Source: Cyprinodon diabolis
Taxonomy: Eukaryota; Chordata; Actinopteri; Cyprinodontiformes; Cyprinodontidae
Length of the DNA stretch: 64,000 nt
Assembly: GCA_030533445.1 (NCBI GenBank)
Contig: CM060068.1
Location: 47,956,453 to 48,020,452 of the forward strand
Direction of reading: 5' to 3'
Shown here piece by piece: positions 1 to 10,800 of the stretch. The notes under the pieces are model-generated. The model saw nothing but the letters and a program-made list of their open reading frames with translations. It searched no databases and was not told where the DNA came from. Both the position numbers and the translations under genes were made by a program. Each line of letters starts with the position of its first letter. Positions within the stretch are counted from its first letter, which is position 1.

Positions 1-209
1 ATTTTAATTTTATAAGTTTTTTTATCAAGCTTGCTAAATATTGTGCACAGCAAACAACCTTTATTGTATTATATTTATTAATGAAAATATTTCTGTAGAA
101 TTTTGGAGTCTTTGTTTTTATCCTTGTGGTATCGAAAATGGTATCGAGTATCGAATATTTTCCTTTGTATCGGTATCGAGTTGAAAAGTTTAGTATCGTG
201 ACAACCCTA
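1..209. mobile_element. Right end of a hAT-like element (cut by window start)
   Basis: The stretch is rich in GTATCGA/TATCGGTATCG motifs and ends in GTATCGTGACAACCCTA. Read in reverse this is a TAGGGTTGTCACGATAC terminus of the kind seen on fish hAT MITEs. The left end is outside the window, so the target duplication cannot be tested. Confidence 0.5.
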
Positions 210-215
210 GTCTGG

Positions 216-251
216 TGACATCATCACGCTGGGTTAGCTTTGATGATGTCA
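216..251. repeat. Small inverted repeat (hairpin)
   Basis: TGACATCATCA at 216-226 is the exact reverse complement of TGATGATGTCA at 241-251, giving an 11-bp stem with a 14-nt loop. It lies between two transposon ends. No function is inferred. Confidence 0.5.
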
Positions 252-284
252 CAAGTGCGAAAGAAATAAGGAAAGCACACAATA

Positions 285-900
285 GCCCCATTTCCACTAC
301 CTTCTGACACCGTTCCGTGCCGAGTTAGGACTGAACTCCGCTCCTTACGAACATTTACACGCCACGCCACGCTCAGTTCCTCACCTCCGAGTGGCGATCT
401 ACGGTACTGCTCTCTAGAGAGAAACAAGCAAACCAACATGGCGGTGCCTGTAACATTCAGGAAATTTGCAGAGAGTCAGGTGAAGAAGGCAACCTTTGGT
501 GAATTTCCTCAACAGAGTCGGCTTTTGGGAAGTGGACACGACAAACAATAGTCTAATCAGGGCTTCCAGCAGCAGGAAACAACGACAGACGTTGAGGTTC
601 ATCACACTGCTAAGCAGAATCATTACTTGAAATCGTGCGGCACGGTGGGGAAGCTAGGATTTTAATGAATGTGTGAAATTTCCTGATTTGGGAGGCTGAC
701 TGTGAGGAGATGACGCTGTCTGCTCATGCGCTCTTCGTCTACTTATGCCTTACTGATGGACTACTACCATGTTAGCGTGGTTCAGTTGGGTCTGGTGTGG
801 TCTGGTTCAGGTCTGCCAGCCATTTGCACTCAACAGTTACCATGGTTACCGTGCTCAGACTGATCTCAGCATGGTTTCAAAACGGTAGCGTAAATGGGGC
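285..900. mobile_element. TA-flanked non-autonomous DNA element, copy 1
   Basis: The element starts GCCCCATTTCC and ends AAATGGGGC, which are inverted termini, and has TA on both sides (283-284 and 901-902). The interior carries segments such as CAAGCAAACCAACATGGC that recur in copy 2 at 11626-12196 in the same order and orientation. There is no coding capacity; short ORFs here are chance. The TA flanks suggest Tc1/mariner-type mobilisation, which is an inference. Confidence 0.65.
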
Positions 901-2255
901 TAATTGAGAGCAGCATGTCAGGAAGCCAGGGCGTAGTCAGTTTGCTTTATTGTTTCTCTCTATTATCTGAATCCCTCTGACCAGAGCTGCTCCATCTTTA
1001 TCCAATGGAAACAGAATCGTTTCTGCTTGTGAGATCCGAAACCACTGGCGTGGTGCGTTCAATGGTATCATGTCAATTCGCGGGTCAACTGTTGTTCCCA
1101 CAGCACGCCAAGTTGTTTGACCCGGGTAGACACGCGTCAGTGAGCTGTTCCCACTGCCGCTAAAAGCTCAATGTCGTTTAAACTGGTTTTCAGCCACTGG
1201 GAAAGGCATATTTAAATATTAGACTATGATATCACTGCAAAGACAGCTGTAAATTTAGCCTCCTTCATCCTAAAAAGTAAAAAACACAAAAATGGTTACA
1301 ATTCTTCTCAGACATGACAGGACCTTCACAAGTTACTCTACTCTGCACGTATTAACACCTGCATAAAATCTCCAGCTTACATGGCGACGTGGAAGATCAG
1401 GTCAAATTCTCTGCGCCGCCAGAAGTAAGAGAGGGAAATCCCTCTTAGCGGAGTCCCTCTGTGTTTATTTAGTTTTAGTAGCTGTGGACGTACAGCTGAA
1501 AGCAGTGTTTTAGCTATGGAGTATAAAGCTATAAGTCAGTTTATTTCTGTATCTCTTATCGTGCTAAAAGATGTCCTCCACACACATTGTCCCAGAGTGA
1601 ATCACACCATCCTGTACTTGTTACCCTCCTATACGCTCAAACATTCATGTGTGGACATGCCTGATGCTGACAAACACTCTGAGGTCTATATGTAGACACA
1701 CGAAGCACTGAATTAGGCCTGGTTCCACACGCACACGGCGCGGCTCTGTCTTTAAAGCAGAATCCCAGATTTATGAGGCTATTAATCCTACATACCAGGC
1801 AGGCGAGGACCACAGAGGAGAGACGCAGGGAGCCTCAGTGGTTGAAGGAAAGAAAGATGCGATGGAGGACCGACAGACTGATTCCCACACATCCCAGTTC
1901 CATTTGCCGTCCCAGTTCTTATTTATTTCTCCGTCTGTGTATCTGCTGTGACCATTAGCTGGTTATTTACCGGTGGGTCCGCTGACATCATCCTGTTAGA
2001 AGGAATGGAGACGTCTACTTTGGTAGAAATGTCTAATCGGAGGCAGAAAGCTTTGATGCGTGGCTCTGATATCCATTTTTTAAAGTTACATGACATCTTT
2101 CTTAAAGGAAAAGTCGCTCATATTCAGAATCCAAACTTCTGAAAGTTCTTTAAATCTGAAATGATTCCATCCTGTTCAATAAATGATCAGTGTTTTTAAT
2201 TCAGAGTAATTTCCATGTGAATGTGCTTTACTGGAGGCATCCATGTTTGTCAAAG
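901..2255. other. Intronic or left flank of VWA8, no feature seen
   Basis: Unique-looking sequence. I find no exon with splice sites and conserved coding, and no clear repeat. It should lie in the VWA8 intron upstream of the first visible exon. Confidence 0.5.
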
Positions 2256-2720
2256 AACTCTACTGCCACCTACTGGTTAGTGACATTGTCACGGTGCGGT
2301 ATCGGCTGTTGATCAAGTCCCAGTGCTGTATCTGGTGTTTGTCACAACGCGCTATTATCCAAGTCATCTTGAAAACATTCTTCTTCCAAATGTTGGCTAC
2401 ATATTACGGGTTTTTTCTCTGGCCAGAAGTTCGATGGCAAATCCTCCCTCTTCAAGTTGGCGATCCAACGACCAACCCGTCCGTGGAGGATCAGGAATCA
2501 GAAAGGTGGAATAACTCTTTTTTTCACTTTTACCCGATGTATTCCAGCATCCAGCTGCCATGCACGTGGGCATTGTCAGTTTCACTATAGCTCTGGTGAA
2601 TTTCAATGGTGAAGTCCTCTGGAAATCTTCAATAATTGTTGTTGATTGCAGATGTGTCTAGTAGTTCCCATTGATTTAGCTTGTAAAGCGGGGAGAATGG
2701 CGCTAGGCTAACCGCACCGT
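2256..2720 (-). pseudogene. Relic of a THAP-domain transposase start (DNA transposon)
   Basis: On the - strand from 2573 the reading begins MPTCMAAGCWNTSGKSEKK, which resembles a THAP zinc finger: Met-Pro start, then a Cys-x4-Cys with an Asn two residues on. THAP domains are found in P-element-, Kolobok- and ISL2EU-type transposases and in host THAP genes. The frame stops after about 60 residues (2397), without the rest of the C2CH module or a transposase. Imperfect complementary segments around 2287-2300 (CACGGTGCGGT) and 2709-2721 (CCGCACCGTG) may be parts of its termini. It is best read as a short internally deleted element. Confidence 0.4.
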
Positions 2721-3692
2721 GACGTCACTGCTGGAAGATGGCAGGAGGGAGGGGCTACTATATTTGGGCAAAAATGGCCGCTGCCAGACTCAGTGATCGC
2801 CACAACATTTTTACATTTTTTTTTTTTTTTACTGATTAACGCTAAATTCATTAAATCACCACAAATGTATTAGTTTTAGGCATAAATAATGATCCATTGA
2901 TTATTCCTTGCTGACAAGACTTTTCCTTTAAAGGCTGTAAATGGTAAACTTGGTGGGGTTAAAGGTTATCTAACCGGTCCTGTGTGTTCGGCGCAGTAAG
3001 CGTTGCTGCGCAGCAACAGAGCGTTGCTCATCTCCAGCTTTAGCAACAATCAACAGGAAGTGTGTGAGCAGGCGGCTGAATCGGGCTCAGCAACCAGAGA
3101 GATCTGTGGTTAGGTAAGGGGTCAGAGGTCGCCGTCAGCAGCTCTCTGTGAACTCGATCCGGGTGTTTCTGACTCACAGAACAAATCCGGCTGATTCTCC
3201 TCCATTAAACACGGGCTGTGCTGCCGGGAAGGTGGCATCAAACGCTTAGCTGCTCTGAGTCAACATATGCTGAGAAAGTCCCTCTAAACGCGACTCTGAT
3301 CATGCTAAGAAAAAAAACACAAGCCAGCGCCCCCCCCAGCCCATGCCAAAGATAGAACCAACAGCGCCGGCCGCTTCCTGAAATCCCTCAGTCCATAAAC
3401 TCCATCAATCAGACGGGAAACGGAGCCAGCAGGATTTCCTCAGCACCACCTTGTTCCAGTAATCCACACTTGTCATGGTGCTTTACATGGATCAGATTGT
3501 TGGGCTGCTGACAGAACGACGCGCCGGAGACTCGATTCCTCAGAGAATGAAGGTGATGAATATTCCACTCAGGGGATAAAAGAAAATGATGAGTGATGCT
3601 TTGAAATGAGTCCTTTCAGAGCGGCCGGGGTCATTCCAAGTTCCCACTGAAGAACAAACACTTCGCTTTGGAAAACATAGACCCTACACTGG
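2721..3692. other. Intronic sequence, no feature seen
   Basis: Contains a poly-T run near 2816-2831 and otherwise unremarkable sequence without supportable exons. Confidence 0.5.
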
Positions 3693-3770
3693 AAAACGTT
3701 ACAGAAAAACTTTCTTAAATCAGGTGTATTTACCCTTAATTTAAGTAGGTAAATCAGATCAGATTATTCT
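3693..3770 (+). mobile_element. Partial palindromic MITE (left arm)
   Basis: Begins with ACACTGGAAAACG and carries the arm sequence GTGTATTTACCCTTAATTTAAGTAGGTAAATCAGA, shared with the full copies at 5155, 10427 and 14344. The right arm is missing. Confidence 0.6.
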
Positions 3771-4105
3771 GTTCTTCTCTAGATGAATCTCTTTTTCTCT
3801 GCAATTCTAATTGTATTCTATATTTTTTTTGTTTTTCTATTTTATGCATTTCTATTTTATTCAGTTCTATTTTGTTCTGTTAAATTTCTCTTTAATTCTA
3901 TTTGTATTCTATTTTAGTCTTTTTTCATTGTCTTTTATCTTATCCTCCCTGATTCTATTTGGATTCATTTCATTCTCTATTTTATTCTTTTCTATTCTAG
4001 ATGATTCTATTTATTTATGCAATTGTACTTTGTTATTTTATGTCATCTTTTCCATGTTGTTTTATTTATTTATTGGAATTTGATTCTATTCTGTTCTATT
4101 GTAAT
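3771..4105. repeat. Degenerate TTCTAT-rich low-complexity tract
   Basis: The + strand is dominated by variants of TTCTATT with very few G residues. The 90-codon ORF here (Phe/Leu/Tyr rich) is a product of composition and not a gene. Confidence 0.7.
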
Positions 4106-4692
4106 CTATGTTAGGCCCAGCCAGAGTAGCTGATGTCATTTTTTTTGCAGTTGATTGATGATTATTTGATGTTTTTCATTCATCAGCTGATTAATGTGCC
4201 AAGATGTAAATATTTGCCGCGTTTTTTCCAGCTGAGCTTCTCTGTCTGAAAAGTCTCTGTTCATTTTCTCTCACATTGGAAGAAGCATCAATGGAAGCTC
4301 AGAGACCTGCAGGTGGCTCTGGGAGCCATCCAGGGATTTAGGAGAATCTGAAAGATTCCCTCAGTTTGTGGGAAAGCAGCTGATCCAGGGAGCGACGCTC
4401 CGAACCGCCCCTCTCTTCCCTGTTCTGGTTCTGACCGGCAGCTTTGGGCCGAACTCAGACTGCTGACCCAGAAACAGTCCGTTTAACACGGAGGCGTCTC
4501 CGTCTTCCTGCTCAGACCTCAGAAACGACTCCCCTCAGGTCGGCCGTCGCTGCATCGCAGGGCGCAGATAAACGACAAAGTCCTCATAATCATTTCATCT
4601 GAATAGAGAAAAAAGAATCAGTTATTTCATCCTTAATGAGCTCAACTTTAATAATAGTTGATCCAGAAATAAATCAAACTCCTTCCTTCCAG
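4106..4692. other. Intron sequence before first visible VWA8 exon
   Basis: No repeat recognised. It ends in a polypyrimidine stretch (CTCCTTCCTTCCAG) that forms the acceptor of the exon at 4693. Confidence 0.6.
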
Positions 4693-4801
4693 ATCACCAT
4701 CCAGAGGGACAGCGGCCTGGACGTTTCTGCACCAAAACACGGCAAGCTGGACCCCAGCAACGCTCCCCATGTGGGGGGCAACCAGTGGGCCGGAGGCACA
4801 G
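4693..4801 (+). CDS. vwa8: VWA8 exon (first in window)
   Basis: The acceptor is TTCCTTCCAG and the donor CACAG/GTAACC. It reads [11 protein letters not shown]... and then the conserved [15 protein letters not shown]. It has 36 codons and leaves one base (phase 1) that completes a Gly codon with the next exon. The preceding exon is outside the window. A MITE starts only about 48 bp after the donor. Confidence 0.88.
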
Positions 4802-7800
4802 GTAACCACCTGATGGCGCTACGCCCCAGTCCTTACTGGGCAGCTGTGTCACCTGCAAGAGATCTAAATAAGTCAGTCTTTATTAAAATAAGTGCATTTG
4901 GTCTTTTATTGAGGAGGAAACTGAGGCACTTTGCTGATGGAACAAGATAATTTACATTTAAAATAAGAAAAAAAACAGTTGCATTGTTCTTATTTCAAGT
5001 GCATATTATCTAATTATCTTATTTTAAAATAAAAAAATACAAATTTCATTGGCAGATCTTATTTACCTGCTCAGATTAAAGGTAAATACACTTAATTTAA
5101 GACTTTTTTTTTGTTTCTAGTTGGTTTTTGCAGTGCAAGCGTGTGATTCAGACACACTGCAAAAATGATCTGAAATGAGTAAAAATGTCTTATATTAAGT
5201 GTATTTACCGTTAATCTGTGCAGGTAAATAAGATGTTTTGCTGATGGAAGTGGAGTATTTTTACACTTAAAATAAGATAATTAGGTATTATGCATTCAAA
5301 ACAAGACAATGCAATTGTTTTTTCTTATTTTAAATATAAATTGTTTTATTCCATTGGCAAAATATCTCACTTCCTTAATTCAAGAAAAAAAATGCACCGA
5401 GTTTAAGAAAACAATAAGTTATTTAGATTTAAATTTTTTGCAGTTCACACAGAGTTTCTGCCTCACTGGAAAAACGATCTGGAAATGAGTAAAAATGTCT
5501 TAAATTAAGTTTATTTACCCTTGATTTGAGGTAGGTAAATTAGATAGTTTGCCAATTGAATGAGTATTTTTACTCTTAAAATAAGATAATTAGATAATAT
5601 GCACTTGAAATAAGATAATGAAATTGTGTTTTCTTATTCTAAATGTAAATTGTCTCATTCCATTGACAAAATGTCTCTTTTACCTCATCAATCCAAGAAC
5701 AAATGCACTCATTTTAAGAAAAAGAACTTATTTTTCTAGCTGTTTTCTAATCCTCAAAGTTTCCCTTTAAATGTTGAAATCAGACAAAGAGAAGCAGATT
5801 CTGTTCAGACCCAAACTAACCTGGATTATCTGAGGAGGAAGTTATCATCCTTTGGTTCAGGATCATTAACTGAACCAAGCAGTTTGATCTCAACAGCTTT
5901 TACACATCTGTGGAATCCAGAAATACCTCAACTAGAAGCTGAGTCATGTCACCCTTGATCTGAGGGTGAGAATAAAATCATAGTGGAAAGATTCCCAGCT
6001 CCATCCCCAATGATTAGAGGATTTAATGAAGCGCAGTGAGAATCATGTTGAAGAGCGTGGGTTCCTGCAGGAGGCCCCGGCAGGACCCAGAGAAACGTTC
6101 CAGAGGTCAGAGGTCAGGACTTAACTCAAGCGCCTCTGAGCAGAAAGAATAGAACGGCCGTCTTATATTTGCTAAAAATGCATCTTCATGATCTCAAAGA
6201 GCAACAGAGATGTCAAAAATATGCATGTTTATTACTCCACACTGCAAAAACGATTTGTTTACCCCTAATTTCAGTAGAAAAATAAGATGATCTGCCAATG
6301 GAATAAATTATTCTACTCTTAAAGTATGATAATTAGATAAAATGCACTTCAAATAAGACAATGAAACAGTTTTTTTCTTATTTCAAATGTAAATTGTCTT
6401 GTTCTATTGGCAAAATGTCTCTCTTCCCTCCTCAATTCAAGAAAAAAATCACTTATTTTAAGAAAAAATTACTAATTGAGCTTTAACTTTTTTACAGTGC
6501 AGTATAAATGCTGCTGTTTGAAACACTTTTGTAAAAGTTAGAGGATCATCTTCAGCTTTTTACTCCAGTAAAAGTGTAAAAGTTTAAAAGTAGCATTTTT
6601 AAAACTACTGAAAGTATAAAAATGAAAGTAGTTCAGGAAAAATGTTTAGGCCAGAAGTTTTACTGCTCTACTCTATTAAAGGAGCATATTTCTACTATTC
6701 TGGATGAAAACTTCCTTAGACTTCATTTTTTTAGTTTTATAACTGATGGTAACAGCGTCACATTTAACTTTGCATCATCTGGAAAATAACTTATTTAGGT
6801 TTGTGTTGAGCAACAAGTTGGGGCAGGGCTGAGTCAAACCACAAAGAAATTTTTATGGTTTTTAATTTATTTAAATACCAACAGGCCATAATGAAAATGA
6901 GCTTAACTGAAACAAAACTAACGAGACTATTTTTAAAATGGAAGGAGGAGAAAGTAGAAAGTTGTCTAAAGAATAAATACTCCAGTGAAGTATAGATAAA
7001 CGTTTCTACTTAAGGAATAAAGTATTTATACTTTGTTCCTCGACGCCTCTGAAGAGAATATTTGAATAAAAACCATTTGGTCAGAGTGAGGATAATCTAA
7101 CAGCCTGAAGTCGAGCCTAAAATCCTCCGACGTGTTTGGAGGGAATCGCTGCTCAGAGCAAAGTGAGGAAAGAAAAAGACCTTATTTTACCGACGGCGAC
7201 GCTGATCGCCACCTTAATGTGTCAAACAGGAAACTGTCCAGCTGCTGATTCCACATTCATTCAGTTTTCTTCCCATGAAAGATGATTTTCTAATCAGCCT
7301 TTTCTCGTTCAAGGAAAGAAGCAGCTTTCCTCCTGCAGGTCCTTCCTAAAGCTCCGGTCACAGCTTAACGATTTAGACCAGCCTGACGTAGGAACAATCT
7401 GGTTAAAATGTTGGCATATGTTGGATAAGTCATGAGCACGCTGAAACAGGCTGAAACAGGCTGAAGTACGTCGACGTACAGCGAGTACATACGGCATCAT
7501 CTGCAAGCGTGGTCCGTCAGTTCCAGGTCAGTTATCTGATGGCTGACATCCGTTCAGTCTCAGTTCCTCATCAGTCGTGGCGTCTAGCTGATCCTAAACC
7601 TCTGCGTAACTTATCCAGAACTTTCTCCAACATATCAGCGTATCTGACGTGTTCCAGACGAGCGCTGAACGTGTTTCTAGCTTCCAGCTACTGTATAATG
7701 GCGTATTGGCAGCGTTTTGGTATAAAGGGGGTTCACAGGAGGAAACCGTCAGTTCTCCTCCAGACTTCATCCCCATCATAGGGGGAGCCAGAAGGTGAGA

Positions 7801-10800
7801 GTGATGGATCCTCCCTGCGTTCACGCCCACCACCAACATACTTCCTAGCAGACATGACGCTCAATCTGCTGCCACCAGAAACCTGCTTTCTTTTTATTTT
7901 TATTTATTCCTTTTTTTTTTTGGCAGGCGGTAAACAGCAGCTAGGTTAATACCGCCATCAAATACATCTTTTTCTGCAGACCGGGCGTCTCCAGGGGAGC
8001 AGCTTTAAGTTAGGCTGTCGTTGGACAGAAGTTCTGGCCTCGTTATGAATACTCTATCTATACGCCAAAAATAGAAAAAATCCATGGAAAGTTCAGGTAT
8101 GCAGCGTTTTAGGAGATTCTGGGAGGTCAGGCAGACGCTGGAGAAATCGGTAAAGTGTGACAGGAGCCTAGATTTCACTTTAATATAAGTGAAATTAGTG
8201 GAATTTTACGGAAGTTTAGTTGGAAAAATGGCGCCATGGTCTTATTTTAAGGCAATAACGTTCATTTCATTAGCAGATCCCCTTCAGATTAAAGGCAAAT
8301 GCACTTTTCAGAACAATTAGTTTTATTTTTCGGTCCTTCTGCTCCAGCTGTGGTCGAGCTCGGCTGATCCTGGATGTTCTGCTGAGAGCATCATTTCAGG
8401 CTCTTATTTCCTCGTGACTCAAACCTCATGGTGACCGATCAGAGCTTTAATTACTGCTCAGCCATCTCTGGATCGGCTCTTCTAACTCACCGTTCTTCAC
8501 TCCTCAGCAAAACGCCACGATGGTGAAATTCTCCACCTTCTGCTCTGACGCAGTGGAGCCCATCAGGCGGCTGATCGGTGGGGTCCCTCCGTGGGGTCCG
8601 TCCCCTCCGTGGGGTTCTTTTAATTCTTCACTTCCTGTTCTTTGAAAAACCATTGACTTAAATTGATCATTCTCATTAAGAGATAATAATTAATCTGTTG
8701 CCAAATTGAAGAGAAAAAATAAAAATCCCTTTTAAAACAACTAGTGAAATACAATGTTGCACAGATTTTTCTTTGAGCTGGAACTGAATCCTGCTACAGC
8801 ACAAAGTAATCGAATGTTTACAAGTCTAATCATTTAACAATGTATTACATTAAAGGCACACAGTGTAACTTTTGGCCATTAGGGAAGCTAGACTTGTAAC
8901 TTTCACGTCTAGCGCCCCCGTAGCTTTTATTTGTAGCCTGCTAGCTTCCTCTGCCCGTATTTTGCTTCTACTAAACATGGAAAATAAAAATAAAAAGATC
9001 TAAGACAGTAAACCTGGAGCAAAATGCTAACTAATCCGTCCTAATGATAAAATAAAGACAATCTGATTTACTTCCAGCTTCATTTCTTAGATCCACTCTT
9101 GTTTTTCATCGATCCCTTCAACATTTTTTGTTCTTAGCCTCAGAAGCTTTAAACTTTTTCCTTGCCTCAGCCATGACCAGTAGTCAACAGGGTTTCTGTG
9201 GGTCATTTAAAATCATTCAATTATTATTCTTTTAAATTAAGGCCTTAATTGGCATTCAAATTCATTAAATGTCATTATTGCGGCATTAAAAATGCTTTAT
9301 TAAAAAAAAAAAGTGTATAAAAACAATTTCGTCAGATCTATTATATCGCAATATATTTGAGTGAAACTGTTTTCGGTCGATCGTGGAGCTGTCTGTCCAG
9401 AAAAGGAGCTAGAGGCAGAGAAAATGCAAATTTCAACAAAAGTGGCTGGAAAACGAGGAATTCAGCAGATGGCTGCAGCATATCGACAGTAAAGATGACA
9501 AACGATTTCACCGTATTATTTATTTATATAAACAACTAAACTAAACTGTTTTCTCACCCCTCGTGGGGTGGTATGTGTCATCCTTAGCTTGGGTCCTCTA
9601 CCAGAGGCCTGGGAGTTTGAGTTTTATATATATATATATATAAACATATACATATGAGAGGCATGTGTACTTGCTGATGGCATCCAAATGATTTCTAAGA
9701 GCATTAAATTAGAGTTACTCATTCCTGTATAAACCCTGGTCAACCAGGTGGAACAATAGTAGAGCTAAAGCCTTAGCTCCATCACTATATAAAAGTCTGT
9801 GGCCTGAGAGCGATACGTTTTTCCAGGTCACATGACCTGGCTAATGACGGTGCGTCTTCTCCCAACTTACATACTGTAGTCGATAATTAGAGAGGGGGGC
9901 CCTGCAGGTAGCATTGATATTGTCAACCGCTTTATATCGGCCTGAGGAATCGTTTAAAATAACTCGTATGCGTTAATTCTTTACGTCACAAAGTCCACGC
10001 TGTGCCTTTAAGCACCAAACAAGCTAAAGAGCCACTTTTATAAAATAATGACTTTTAACAAGTCAATGCTAATAAAAACTGAAATCTAAAAAACATTTAC
10101 TACGATGCATTTCCCCATGAGAAGATCACACACTGCACTGCAAAAAATTTAAATCTAGGTAAGTCATTTTGTCTTAACATAAGTGCATTTGTTCTTGAAT
10201 TGAGGAGGTAAAAGAGACATTTTGCCAATGGAACAAGATAATTTACACTTAAAATAAGAAAACACAATTGCATCGTCTTATTTCAAGTGCATATTATCTA
10301 ATTATCTTATTTTAAGAGCAAAAATACTCATTCCATTGGCAAACTTTTTCATTTACCTACTCAAATCAAGGGTGAATACACTTATTTAAGGAATTTTTCA
10401 CTTATTTCTAGATTGTTTTTGCAGTGTGTAAAGATCCTCTACAAATAGGTAAAAAATGTCTTAAATCAAGTGTATTTCCCCTTAATTTGAGTTGGTAAAT
10501 AAGATGATTTGTCAATAGAAGAATGAGTATTTTTTACCAGTAAAATAAGATAATTAGATAATATGCACTTGAAATAAGACAAAGCAAGTTTTTATTTTAT
10601 TTTTAATGTAAATTGTCTTGTTCAGTTGGCAAAGTCTCTTTTACCACCTCAATTCAAGTAAAATGCACTTAATTTAAGCTAAAATGACGTATTTAGATTT
10701 CCATGTTTTGCAGTGCAGTGAAAAAACTTTTGAACTCATAAGACGACGCGATCTTTTGGTAAATCAACATTTTTTTCCTTACAAACGACTAAAAACATCG

